NCBI GenBank assembly: GCA_040285825.1
Contig: JAUPSS010000002.1
Span: forward strand, 868,001-932,000
Source: Eukaryota sp. TZLM1-RC
Taxonomy: Eukaryota > Metamonada: BaSk clade
Length of the DNA stretch: 64,000 nt
Reading direction: 5' to 3'
The notes beneath the pieces are model-generated. The model was not told where the DNA came from. It did not search any database and saw only the letters and a list, made by a program, of their open reading frames with translations. Made by a program: the position numbers and the translations under genes. Positions 39,527 to 51,400 of this stretch are shown here, one piece after another (position 1 is the first letter of the stretch; each line of letters begins with the position of its first letter).

Positions 39527-41455
39527 CTATATTAAATTGTCAAAACCATCTAGTTTTAGTGTTTCAAGTTCTTGTTCATTTTCATCTTCATTTTCATCTA
39601 TTGTTTCAACCAACTTCACATTCAAAAGATCTAGTAGAGCTTTAAAGTGCTGAACTTGCTGTAAGCCATGATCCTTATGTTCATCAATAAACTTCTTTTT
39701 CTCACCCAAAGACTTGTAAATATCTCGTTGAGTCTTGATTAACTCCTCAAACATTGCCTTGAAAGAGGTATAATCATTCGATAACTTCTCTTCTCCTTTT
39801 CTGAAAGAAACTTCCATCTTTGCTCGCTGCATTTGGGATTTGTAGCTTTGGATTTTCTCATTTAAAATAAAGTATTGAGATTCAAAACCACTACACTGCT
39901 GTTCAAGAGTAGAAACTGACTGGGTAAGAGATTTAACTTCGTCTAGAATATTGCCAGTAGTTGAGTCAAAATCAGCTTTTGCCTTGTTGTATTGATCAAG
40001 TAATGTTGAATGTTCATTTTTTAAGGCTTTGAAATTCTTAACCAATGGTTGTAACGTACGTTTCTGTTGGTTTAATTCATTGTTGACTGAGTCAATATCA
40101 TCAGTCAAATCATCAATAACATCATCGACAGTTTCCTTTTCTTGCATCTGATCAAAGCTTACCTGAGGCCAAGTATCCTTCAAAGCTTCGACAGCATTGA
40201 CAATGGCCAAAAGTTCCGCTTGCTTCTCAACCAGTAATTGTTTTGAATCCTGAAACTTTGTCTTCAATTTTCCAACTTCACTAGCATAAGTTCTTAATTC
40301 GGCCATAGTCAAGCAAGGTCCACGTGATTCTTCCATCATTTTGATCTCCTCTTTCAACTCCTTTTGCTTTAATTTTTCCTTTTCCAGTTTTTCGAAAATC
40401 CTTTTCCTGTTCTTATCTAGTGCCAGTGACCGCTGTCTGAATATGTGAAGTTGGTCATTCGGGTCCAATGAAGCTCTCTCTGCAGACCTTTTATTAATAA
40501 GAGCCTGGAGATCCCTCTCTTCTTGAATTAAATTCTCAACACGTTCTCTAATTTCGAAATCATCAGTACTACTTGCAAGAGAATACAGTTGCAACTGATC
40601 ACGAACCTTGGCCACCTTTTGAGGAAGCTCTTCTTGACATTGCTTCTGTAGAGAAACCACCTCATTCTCCAGTGCCTTAATGACATCTCCGCTCTTCATT
40701 GAAGAAGCCATTGTAAGATTGTGTCTGATTCGAGAGTGATTGTTGCTGACCGTGTTAAATTTCAATGATTGTTCAGTGAATGACCTTCTCAGTTCAGTGT
40801 TTTCCTGTTCTTCCTGACGTACCTTGGAAGCAATCCCCAAAACTTCATCAAGTTTAATTCCAGATGAAAGTCGTTCAAGTTTGGTGGTTTTTTGTGACAC
40901 TGCATCTTGCAATCGTTGCTTCTCAGAGTCCATTCGTTGAACTTCATTGACAACATCATTGAGTACCTTGCCCTTTTCCTCTATGGACGACCATTCTTCA
41001 TAGAGGGATTTGAATTGTGTCTGAAGTTCTGTAAGGGTGCGTAGCCCGTTCGCAACCTCCTCATGAACAAGGAACTCAGGGTCAATGGTGGGAGGAGTGG
41101 TGTACTTGGATAGGTATAGATTAGACTTGAGAAAGGAAAGATTGTTGATGATGAAGGACATGAGCTTGTAAATAGCTTCTCTGTTGCCATTTTCGATAAG
41201 TTGAAGAAAAGAATCAGTACTGGAACCAGTAATATTATTAGGAAGGTCAAAGAGGTTGATCAGTTCCAACATTTTGGATAGGTATTCAGAAGGCGTGAAA
41301 GTTGCTGCTGATTCCATGGTTTCGGGGGCCACAAGAGCGCATACTTGGCCCAGCAGCTGATGTAGATCATCAGTGGAGTACTCCTCTAAACGAACCCTGG
41401 AGAGCCTCTTATTCAGCACCTCGTTTAGCTGACTGAGAAGACTTGAGAGCTCCAT
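39527..41455 (-). CDS. IFT81: Intraflagellar transport protein IFT81
   Basis: Single-exon, 642 residues, close to animal IFT81 (about 676). IFT81 with IFT74 forms the tubulin-binding module of the IFT-B complex that carries tubulin into growing cilia. The N-terminal part (residues 1 to about 130: 'STDDLHQLLGQVCALVAPE', 'PSEYLSKMLELINLFDLP', 'REAIYKLMSFIINNLSFLK') matches the calponin-homology domain in order and spacing. The rest is coiled coil ('MAELRTYASEVGKLKTKFQ', 'VDDVIDDLTDDIDSVNNEL', 'YFILNEKIQSYKSQMQRAK') with an acidic end. It tells us the organism builds cilia or flagella. The ATG at 41455 is the first in frame. Confidence 0.9.
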   Translation of the reverse strand: MELSSLLSQLNEVLNKRLSRVRLEEYSTDDLHQLLGQVCALVAPETMESAATFTPSEYLSKMLELINLFDLPNNITGSSTDSFLQLIENGNREAIYKLMSFIINNLSFLKSNLYLSKYTTPPTIDPEFLVHEEVANGLRTLTELQTQFKSLYEEWSSIEEKGKVLNDVVNEVQRMDSEKQRLQDAVSQKTTKLERLSSGIKLDEVLGIASKVRQEEQENTELRRSFTEQSLKFNTVSNNHSRIRHNLTMASSMKSGDVIKALENEVVSLQKQCQEELPQKVAKVRDQLQLYSLASSTDDFEIRERVENLIQEERDLQALINKRSAERASLDPNDQLHIFRQRSLALDKNRKRIFEKLEKEKLKQKELKEEIKMMEESRGPCLTMAELRTYASEVGKLKTKFQDSKQLLVEKQAELLAIVNAVEALKDTWPQVSFDQMQEKETVDDVIDDLTDDIDSVNNELNQQKRTLQPLVKNFKALKNEHSTLLDQYNKAKADFDSTTGNILDEVKSLTQSVSTLEQQCSGFESQYFILNEKIQSYKSQMQRAKMEVSFRKGEEKLSNDYTSFKAMFEELIKTQRDIYKSLGEKKKFIDEHKDHGLQQVQHFKALLDLLNVKLVETIDENEDENEQELETLKLDGFDNLI

Positions 41456-41456
41456 T

Positions 41457-43052
41457 CTTAGAAATATTGTCTATAACAATGAAATAAGTGTCCTCAAACA
41501 GAAATACTGAACATTTCGATCATATCTCTTCCATAGCCTTGTACCTAAATTTTTCCGTTTTCTACAGTTGAAACAACAACAATTGGTTGGAAAAACATCT
41601 ATTAAGAGACCATATAACCACCCTTCTATCCAAAATTCTTAAATCTTTTGAAATGAAATTGAGTTCAATTTTCATTTTGTTTAGTCTACCCTGTAATTCA
41701 TATAAAGATATTCACTGTTTGAAGTTGTAGTGACAGGCTCTTGTTTAAGAATACCCTTATTAATTGAAATTGGTTACCATGTAACAACAGCTGTAGCAAG
41801 TGTTTCACAATGGTCTCAAAGTTATTATTGTAATGTGTTAGATAAAAATGAATTATTCAAAAAACCCACTTTTATTTACCATTTTTAGATGTCATGTCTT
41901 TGATTTTTCCTTGCTCGGATCTTTAGGTAAGGCTGCTTCGATTTTCCTTGAGGAATTTAATGTAGTTGTAAAGGAAATGACTGGAAGAATTTTCAATCGT
42001 TTTTACTGACAAAAACGGATGGTATTTTCTATTTATCAGGGAATGGTGAAATTAATTGCTGATTCACTTTCTTCTTTTGATAAATTTTCTGAATCATTAG
42101 TAATTAACTGTTTCGATTTAGGAGGGGCAGGTTTTGAGGATGTGAAGATTCAGTTGTGTATTTGATTTTTATTACATCTTGATTTGAAAAATGAACTGTA
42201 AATCAGAAAACCTTATAACCACCATTTTCAAATAAATTTTTCAAACCATTTCTTCTGATAGCTTCTTTGCATTTCCTCTTATTTTGGTGTTCTCAGTGTC
42301 CAAGATGTTACAAACGAAGTAAATACAATAAAAGAGGGAGAAGTTAAAAAGTTTACAATAGAAATATCACTTAACCATTTGGCTGAGATCACCAATAACC
42401 GATTTTCAGCTGTGAATCTTTTCGCCTTAGATCTTGTCAATTGATATCTGCTCTCCATCTTACTTTTCTAAATAGTCTGGGAGGTAAACCGAAGCAAAAA
42501 TACTGTTAACAGAACTCATTGTGTTTGGTCTATTCCAGCAAGTTGGAAATTCGACAGCGAGCACTGTTGAAAAACTTCCATTGTTGCACGGTTGTTACTT
42601 CACACGCTGACCATGAATAAAAATGACATATAAATTTATTTATTAAAAGATAAACCACAGCCAGCAAAACCTTATACGTACAGAAAAGACGTATAGAGGT
42701 GTTTGAAACTGATTTTTGGATTACTTTAATACATCTTGGCTTAGTATTGACGATAGAATCATTCTCAAACCAGAAGAGTCACTGTATATCTTCCAAGTAG
42801 TGAGTTCAATACTGTCACTTAAATATGTAGAATAGTGAGTTGACAAGGACTGTTTTGCCTACCAAGAAATACCACGCTTCTTAATTAATTAAAAGATGCT
42901 GTGTTAAAACAAGACGACACGGCATCGATGGAATTCACCTTCGTGCCTTCATATTCAGATTAGAAAGATCGAACCTAGAAACGGGGTGGTTAGTTGTGAA
43001 AATCATGTGGAGATGAAATTCTCAGTGGAGATGACGATTTACCAAATTAGCA
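41457..43052. other. Long intergenic stretch with faint coding-like islands
   Basis: No complete gene. Three short plus-strand frames look more protein-like than the surroundings: a 55-codon frame from 41849 ('FSLLGSLGKAASIFLEEFNV'), one from about 42040 ('MVKLIADSLSSFDKF', 'FDLGGAGFEDVKIQLC') and one ending near 42442 ('VQDVTNEVNTIKEGEVKKF', 'SLNHLAEITNNRFSAVNLF'). They may be exons or relics of an unrecognised gene, but I could not join them with credible splice sites. The last about 300 bases are the presumed 5' region of the saposin gene. Confidence 0.4.
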
Positions 43053-43078
43053 GTAAGATGGTGTTTTTTCTCTTCCAG
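43053..43078 (+). other. Candidate 5'-UTR mini-intron, 26 nt
   Basis: GTAAGATGG... to ...CTCTTCCAG, ending one base before the saposin ATG at 43080. Length and signals match the coding mini-introns here. Upstream sequence joined after removal does not extend the reading frame, so it would lie in the 5' UTR. Confidence 0.5.
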
Positions 43079-43079
43079 C

Positions 43080-45813
43080 ATGAAGTCTATCCTTTTTATA
43101 GGACTTTTCCTATGTTTATCATACGCAACTATTGAAGCCAGTTCTAACTCCATTCAGTGTAGCACATGTGAATGGTTTATGTATGTTGCCAGTCTTGGTA
43201 GCGACGTTAACCACAGTGGTACAGTTCAGTCCAAGATCACTGAAGACACTTCCAAGGAAGAAATAGTTCAGTATCTCCAAAAAGCATGTCAACATGTCCC
43301 CAGTGGTCTTCAACCCATGTGTGAAGATTTCTTTGAACGTTACACCCCGCAGCTGGTCGATCTTCTTGTTGAGCGCCACTCTGCTGTGGAGATTTGTACC
43401 AAACTTGGTTTGTGCAAGTTAGATGAAGAAACTGTTGCTTTCCTGGCTGATGACGACAATGGAATCATCAACTACTGTTCAGTCTGCAAGAAAATCGTGT
43501 CTTACGCTGAGGAGTGGCTTGTCAATGAATCAACCGAAGCCACTGTTTCTGAATTCCTCGCTAAGGTGTGTACCTATTTACCAAGCAAGATGCAGGACAC
43601 TTGTCGTGATGTTGTAAGTACTTACTACCCTCAACTTCTCGAAATGCTAGTCACCAAGTTTGATCCCGATTTTCTCTGTGAACTCCTTCGTATTTGTGAT
43701 GACACTTCAATGCAGCTCGCTGAAGATGTCCCAAGTGTCAATGGCATTTCCTGTTCAGTTTGCAAATGGATTGTATCCAATATTGAATCCAAAATTTCGG
43801 AAGATTCCACAAAGGAAGAGATAATTGAAATGGTGGAAAAAGTTTGCAATTATGTTCCCAAATCAATGCATGCATTGTGCCTTTCAATGATTGAAGAATA
43901 TGGTGCTATGATAATTGATCTCTTAGTGTCCCGCTTCCCTCCCGATGTCATATGTCAAACAATTGGTCTGTGCCCTGTGAGCAACAACATGAACTCGATC
44001 CAATGCTCTGTCTGCACATGGATTATTGGAACTATTGAAGCTAAAATCAGTGACGAAACAACAGAGGAGCAGATTATTGAATTTGTTGAACAAGTCTGCA
44101 ACTTTGTTCCTCAATCCATGAAAGTCATTTGTCGCACCATGATTGAAGAATATGGCCATAAAATTATCGAAATGATGGTTGACCGTTTCCCTCCCAACGT
44201 TGTTTGTGAAGCCATTCATTTATGCCCCAAACAGCCAGTCAGTCTCACTTCTGATAATTCAATTCAGTGCTCTGTCTGCACATGGATTATTGGAACTATT
44301 GAAGCTAAAATCAGTGAGGAAACAACAGAGCAACAGATTATTGAATTTGTTGAACAAGTCTGCAACTTTGTTCCTCAATCCATGAAGACCTTGTGTATCA
44401 ATATGATTGAAGAATATGGCCATAAAATTATCGAAATGATGGTTGACCGTTTCCCTCCCAACGTTGTTTGTGAAGCCATTCACTTGTGTCCTCAAGAACC
44501 AGCATATACTGATGTTAATGGATGGACTGCATGTACTATCTGTAAGTATCTAGGTGAAAAGGTCAAGCTTGTTCTCTCTGACAGAGCCACCGTTGCTGAA
44601 ATTGTTGCATTTGTTGAAAAGGCCTGTGATTACGTTCCTGTAGGAGCCAAGGGCCACTGTCAAGATTTTATTGAAAAGTTTGGTGCCAACATGGTTGACT
44701 GGCTTGTCGATAGACTTGATGCCGAAAAAGTTTTGTACCTTTATTCGCGTGTGTGAAGCTCAAGAATTGGAAACATCTGATGTTAATGGATGGACTGCAT
44801 GTACTATCTGTAAGTATCTAGGTGAAAAGGTCAAGCTTGTTCTCTCTGACAGAGCCACCGTTGCTGAAATTGTTGCATTTGTTGAAAAGGCCTGTGATTA
44901 CGTTCCTGTAGGAGCCAAGGGCCACTGTCAAGATTTTATTGAAAAGTTTGGTGCCAACATGGTTGACTGGCTTGTCGATAGACTTGATGCCGAAAAGTTT
45001 TGTACCTTTATTCGCGTGTGTGAAGCTCAAGAATTGGAAACATCTGATGTTAATGGATGGACTGCATGTACTATCTGTAAGTATCTAGGTGAAAAGGTCA
45101 AGCTTGTTCTCTCTGACAGAGCCACCGTTGCTGAAATTGTTGCATTTGTTGAAAAGGCCTGTGATTACGTTCCTGTAGGAGCCAAGGGCCACTGTCAAGA
45201 TTTTATTGAAAAGTTTGGTGCCAACATGGTTGACTGGCTTGTCGATAGACTTGATGCCGAAAAGTTTTGTACCTTTATTCGCGTGTGTGAAGCTCAAGAA
45301 TTGGAAACATCTGATGTTAATGGATGGACTGCATGTACTATCTGTAAGTATCTAGGTGAAAAGGTCAAGCTTGTTCTCTCTGACAGAGCCACCGTTGCTG
45401 AAATTGTTGCATTTGTTGAAAAGGCCTGTGATTACGTTCCTGTAGGAGCCAAGGGCCACTGTCAAGATTTTATTGAAAAGTTTGGTGCCAACATGGTTGA
45501 CTGGCTTGTCGATAGACTTGATGCCGAAAAGTTTTGTACCTTTATTCGCGTGTGTGAAACTGAACACCATCTTCAATCCCAAGATAATGGAATATGCAAG
45601 ATTTGTCACAATGCTGGCTCTAAAGGAATTGAATTTGTTGAAAAACTCAAAGAACACCCTGAATTATTTGAGAAACTCTGTGATCTTGTTGAGCATCCCA
45701 CTGAAAAGTTCATGTGCAAAAGTCTTATCAAAGCAAGCCTACCCAACATTGTTGATTCATTGATTGAACACATTGACATCGATCAGTTGTGCCATATTGG
45801 TCACTTTTGTTAA
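43080..45813 (+). CDS. Saposin-domain (SapB) polyprotein, about ten domains, single-base frameshift
   Basis: A signal peptide (MKSILFIGLFLCLSYATIEA) is followed by serial SapB domains of about 85-90 residues, each with C-x-x-C near the start (CSTCEW, CSVCKKI, CSVCKWI, CSVCTWI twice, CTICKYL) and paired cysteines later. SapB domains bind or disrupt lipids; in amoebae such polyproteins are processed into lysosomal or pore-forming peptides. Five diverged domains are followed by four nearly identical 267-bp units and a shorter final domain ending 'CHIGHFC'. The frame breaks at 44725-44729, where the first unit has five A and the other three have four, so the first frame would end at 44754 after 558 residues and the rest (to 45813) continues in another frame. 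This may be a sequencing or assembly error. Confidence 0.85.
44511..45560 (+). repeat. 267-bp tandem repeat (SapB unit), four copies
   Basis: Copies start at 44511, 44779, 45046 and 45313. By eye they are identical over almost their whole length except for one extra A in the first copy (spacing 268, 267, 267). The fourth diverges at its end into the last domain. This indicates very recent duplication or strong gene conversion. Confidence 0.93.
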
Positions 45814-47325
45814 TTTTACCTAGCATTCGTTTTCATTATTGTTTTTATAAACGCTGATGTATAGCTTATATGTTGTCAATCAACAATTTTTTATTCAAAT
45901 TCAGTCGTAAAAATGTATTGATTGCTTTATTATTATCAATTTTGTCAACACTATTTATAAGTTGTCTCTTTGCATGTTGATAGAAAAACGTGTCTTTTTC
46001 TTTCTCAGTATTAGACTAACATACTCAGACTCGACGATGAGATACACTCAAGCTCGACTCTACTCTGTGTTATCCTCTTTCATGGAATCATTTTTGTTAT
46101 GTATTAAGTTTTTTTGATTTATTTCAGTATTCATATTTCATAACCCGAAAAATAAACTCAAATTGATGTTCCCAAGCCATGTCAAGCCATCTTCTAGTTC
46201 TGTTTTTGCAATAGTAGAGAAATCGTCTAGAAAAGATAAGGCCGTTTTACCCAAGGTTCCAAATAAAGAAAAAACAAAAGGGCAAAGAAGGTATTGAGTA
46301 TGTCAGTTGGAATTCAAATTATTGATTTTTCAGCATATTTGATAATTTTCGCTTCTTCAGCTCTATGTAAACTTTAAACACAGAACAGAGGAATCCTCGC
46401 ACAATCCACATCATTTAGGTATGTTGATGTTCAAACACATTTGACTTTTGAGGACACCGAAAACAGAACCATTTGCCATTTTTTTAGAGAAAAGACGATA
46501 CCGGTCCCAACGTATAAAATGCATATGCGTTATAAAAGAGCTTCTATGGGTCTGACAAGAGGTGATTTGGTTGTTGAAATGGAAGCTTCACTATTGAAGA
46601 TGCCATGTCCATTGACCCCTGTAATTCTTCTAATAAACATTTCATCAATTCTGATGTCAATAACCCTCTTCTTGTGGGTGAAAATACAAAACTGCTAAAT
46701 ACGCGACCTATTCCTTCTGTCAATAACAACTTTCATGGCCAATATAATATATGTCCCTTTGTTTTTTCTGGCAGCGGGCTCTCATAAAATACTGTTGATG
46801 GATTGTCGTGGCCGAAGTCCATTTGCTAAACGGAATGCTGGTGTTACTTATCTCTTTTTGGTTATTTTTGGACAACTCCCAGCACGTATATGGTCACGTA
46901 ATAGCTTTTATCTCGTTTGAGTGGGTATGGCTTTGTCATGCCCGATACTCGTTCCTTTGGTTCGATTCCAGGGTTTTAAAAAAGGTAATACAATAATCAA
47001 TGTCCGTATTTTGATTAATTACAATCATAATTACCACTATTATTGCAATTAATATACCAATTCCAGGTGATATGGTTTGATATATTCATCGCGAGTTTTG
47101 TCTAAAATATAAAACATACAACAATCATCATTGCATAATGTTTTTTTTTCAATAGTTTTGTCGTAAATTTCTCATCACAAATTGATACATCAACTAGTCT
47201 AAAATTTTGTAAATCCTCAAAAACAATCTTTGGTAGTATTTTGATTTAGTTTTCCATTTCCACAAAAAATAATCATTTTTCAATCATTTGTGTTTTCAAA
47301 TTTAAGTTATGAGTTAATTATGTAT
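45814..47325. other. Intergenic, degraded sequence
   Basis: The first about 100 bases are the 3' flank of the saposin gene. From 46140 to 47000 overlapping short plus-strand frames (46441-46698, 46605-46787, 46735-46920, 46808-46996) suggest a decayed coding region in several frames, but I recognise no family. No RNA gene is supported. Confidence 0.4.
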
Positions 47326-47980
47326 TTATTGAATTTGCACACTTAATTAAATTAACTCATAACTAATGGGACGACTATCATTGAACCAAGATTTCCTCTA
47401 CAAAATCTTGATCTGCTTGCAGTCCAGCTAAAGCTTCACTAATTTGATTGAAAAACCGTGGTAATCTACTAATAATGGCAAATTGAATCCGTGAACGCCA
47501 AAAAAATATCAAATCTTTTCATTGTTTTTTCTTGAACCATTTTTTGGAAGTCATTCAAAATTGTTTCTGCTTCAACTGATGATCTTCCATTTATCGAAAA
47601 TGGGAAAGCAATAAAAACCAGCTGTGTATTTCTGTCGGCATTAGCCTCTTCAATATCTTTATCATATTTTCTATGTTTCTCTTTTGCTTTAAAATCAAGA
47701 GCAGTCACAGGATTAAGTTTTGTGCTGTAAACCAAAGTATCATTTGCAACATTACATGAGACAAAGACAACAATAGCTTCAGACTTATCAATCCAATCAC
47801 AGTATACATCACCTCTATCATCAGAACTAAAATTATTCAGAGAGGGTGTTTCCTCCAGCAGAGGGTCTTTGATACACGATATTCTTGCAGTTTGTGCCAT
47901 ATTGAAAACAATGTCTCTAACAGCATCATGTAATGAAGAACGATAAGTTATCAATTTAGAACAATTCAGAGCATGGCTAA
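47326..47980 (-). pseudogene. RLE family B, 5'-truncated copy (knuckle end, endonuclease, 3' end)
   Basis: The minus-strand frame 47469-47954 reads 'YRSSLHDAVRDIVFNMAQT', 'RGDVYCDWIDKSEAIVVF', 'DFKAKEKHRKYDKDIEEAN', the family B endonuclease region, with the VD of 'AIVDF' changed to VV. The last residues are out of frame as in the 22269-23740 copy (the same missing base before 'LAFTDSICHY'), so these two may share a source. It is truncated at about 47980, inside the zinc knuckle. Confidence 0.75.
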
Positions 47981-48009
47981 TCTGATTGTAATTGATTTAA
48001 GTAAAGCTA

Positions 48010-48165
48010 ATACTCACCATTGATTAGAGAAAAATCATCAGGAAATAACTGACAAAATTCAAAGACGAAATTTTTCCCCTCCTAAAAATGCTGCTTTACA
48101 CAAAATCGAAAATTTGGTGAAACCAATTCCATCTAAATCAGGAGACCATATTAATGATTACGAAT
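48010..48165 (-). pseudogene. RLE family A-like fragment
   Basis: The minus-strand translation 'NIWSPDLDGIGFTKFSILC' followed by 'KAAFLGGEKF' matches 'YLSPHYGGLGWTKASILTSC' and 'AFVGGCRNAIF' of family B and the family A copy at 2215-3605. Only this block remains. Confidence 0.45.
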
Positions 48166-48434
48166 TATAGATTCATTTACTTTTAAAAAAGAAGAAAAGA
48201 ATTTGACCCAAAGTTTGTAAAAAGATCTGCGAAAATGGAGAGATATACAATTTTACTGATAGTAAACGAGGGAAAAAGTACAAACTTTTTTTGATATAAC
48301 TTTAAACTACAACCGTATTGATTAAACACAATTAAAACTGTCTATATACAAATTAAATAAAAAACAACGAGAATTAAATAAACAACAACGAGAATTAAAT
48401 TATTTTTGCAAGTCACAAATAATCCAAAGATTAC

Positions 48435-51400
48435 CTACTTGAAAGCACAAGAAGACCTCCTTCGCTTGGGAGAATCTAGAGCACGCAATTGTCTCAACCT
48501 CAAAGGATTGATGACATCAACATTTAAATCTCTATTAGGATTGCTTGAGCAAGAGTTTTCAAAACGCTGGTAGGTAATTGAATGACTATTTGTAAAAAAG
48601 TCCAACAAATTTGAAAAACAAAGATCCACGGAACCAACCATTTGAGAAAACAGGGTCATTCCTGTATGTACAGAGAGATTTTCAACAACTTTCTGAGCTT
48701 TTGCCTCGGATTTCTGGTGATTTTCTACCAACTTCTCCTGATTTAAAGTAGACTGTTCCACATATTGTTGAAAATCAATTGTTAAGCATCTAAATTTACC
48801 TTCATTATTAACAAAAGCATCACTTAGATGATAACAAAAATCTTGCAACTCAAATGAAAAAGTCTTCAAGTTAATATTTTCATTTAAAACAGATGATAAT
48901 TGCTTTTTAAGACACTGGCAAATGGCAAATCCCATGGCATTAGCTACGGATTTAGCTCTATAATTAACCAAATTAGCACTAATTTCAGCCTTAAAGGAGT
49001 TGAATTTGTCACCAACTAAGCGAACTAAGGCCAATAATGAACCAAAAGGACCAAGTAGAGAGTGCCAGCTGTCATTTGCTGGCATTCCATCCACTGAACC
49101 ACTACTATTGACCGAATGATCAAGCAATCCGAACAATTCTAGTTCTTCAATGGACATTTGAGATAGGTCTTCATGTAGAATTGACTCAAAAAGTTTGTCA
49201 AGTTCGGAAACTTGCTCATCAAGAGTGTCGTGATTAAGGTCTGATTGAAGTGAACAGTCAGAATCGGAATGTGAATCATAATCGTAATCTGATTGATTGA
49301 CAGTTGATTGATTACGTGGAGAAACCAACAATGAATCAAGCTTGGTAAAATCAAAATTCTGAATGACACCAACTTCGAGCTTACCACTGCAGGGTTTCAT
49401 TTTTACAATCATTGGTTCAAGAAAGTCTCGAGATTTGATGGAAAATCCAAAACTAGTCAAAACTTCCTTTGGTTTCAGTTTCCTTTTTGTCAGGACCTGA
49501 TCACGTAGTAGTTTCCGGTGGTCATTAATTACACGAGGGTCAACAGTCGCGAACTGATCATCAACCAATATCTTAAAGACAGACTTGTCTACCACTGAAT
49601 CAAGAATAGAAGAAACAACTGCAACCGAATCATTTTGATTACAATCATTTTGATTGACATTAGACTGTATAGAACTTCCACCAGATACCAGCGTTCTTGC
49701 ATTGTGTCCGATCATTTTATCAAATACATCTCCCAACAAACTCTCTTCACCATGGAAAATGCCACTAACCCATTCAGAGAATAGCTCAGAAGCTTGTAAA
49801 ACATAAGGATCAACATCACAATCAGAAGAGCTCATACTATCCTTGCCTGTTTCTAGGCAAAATTTGGCCAAGTCTAACCTCAATCTAGACAACACACTGT
49901 CAACTTTGCGAAGTGCTGTAATTAAAGTGAATTTTTCTGCCTTAAGATCGTCAACGGCCTCGCTAGAAACGTTAGATCTATTCTCCAACTCTGAATTTCT
50001 ATTCTGGAGGGCAGATATGCGCTTTTCAAATATCTTTTGCATATACTTTAAGCTGTTCTCAGACCGTTCCTTCGCAGACTTCAACATTCCTCCATACATA
50101 TCCTCAAGTTCTTTCCTTTCTTTTGCATTCTCCTGCGCAACCTCTGTTAGCTGCTCAGAATAAGATTCTTCCAGACAATCAATTTGATTCTTAGTTTCCT
50201 CCTTGATTCTGCTCAGACTTTTGTTATACTCAATTTGAGAAGCACTAAGTTGAGCGTTTGTGGTGGCTAAAAGGGACTCTGCTTCCTGGAGTTTTGATTT
50301 AAGATTTTCATTTGTTGATCTAAAATCATTGATTTGATCATTAAGTGAAGAAATTCTGTCTTGAAACTCTTTTTGGGCGGATTCATAAGCGAATTCAGCC
50401 TTAGCTTCAACATCTTTGAGCTTTTGAATTAAGATCTCCTTTTCTGATTCATTGTCATCACTCGACGAATCAGTCACGTCATCAGTAACATCATCAAAAT
50501 CCATTGCTAAGCCCTCTAACAATCCAAATCTTTCCTTATAAAGATCCAAATATCTAGATTGCTTGGTTATTTTAATTCTCAACTTACCAATAACATCCTC
50601 CTGGGAATCCAGCTCAGCTTGGAGCTTCTGACAAAGTGCTCTATAATCAACAGCAATGTTCCTCCTAGCTTCAACTTTAACCTTGGTGGCTCTGTCAGCA
50701 AAGCGAAGAGTGTTGATGGTTTCATTTGAATTAATAACTGAGGGCCCCACACAACAAATCAAAGTAGTTTTGCTATTGCCACCAAGAGAATCGTTCAAAA
50801 GCCTTGTTAGTTTTGAATCTCTATAAGGAACGTGTTTACAATTAGGATCAGCTAGCGCTGCCACCACATTACCCAAAGCTGAAAGAGATAGATTAATCGC
50901 CTTGGCTTCTTCTTGTCTCATTCCACTCACGTTTGTCTTCTTTATCCTTTCTGATCCAGCTAGATCAACCAGGTAAAGCTTTGATTGAATAAGAGTCTTA
51001 TCGATTTCTTGAGAATTTCCTTCATCATTGGAGGGATGTTTTCTTCTTTTTTCTAAATAGACAATAGCAATAGCATGAGATCTACTTGACTGAGCATTCA
51101 TTGAAGTAAAAGCTGAAACCCTGTTCGAGTTTCCCGTATCTAAAAGCACCATGCATTCCTCGGCACTTTTGACGTTGACTTTGGCAACATTTTGGAGGAA
51201 TACCCCGTTGTCAGGGTCTTCTCTGATGGCAATGTCTAGAGTTAAGAAAAGAAAAATAAACAAACGAGTTTGATCAGGAAATAATAAATCAGAAATTACT
51301 TCTTGGTAAATTTGTATATAGGATAAAGAAACAGTAATATGATACTGAGGATCAGTCCTGGTAGTTTCAAAGATATGATGTAAAGCACGTGGAATAATAC

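Noticed and set aside
44725-44760. Programmed ribosomal frameshift in the saposin gene
   Set aside because: The shift comes from one extra A absent in the other three copies of the same unit; error or mutation is simpler, and no slippery-site plus structure was seen.
44818-45657. Repeated minus-strand frames over the saposin repeats
   Set aside because: Identical antisense frames arise three times only because the 267-bp unit is repeated.
46959-46969. tRNA gene, from GGTTCGATTCC
   Set aside because: The T-arm-like motif has no matching acceptor, D-arm or anticodon arm upstream.
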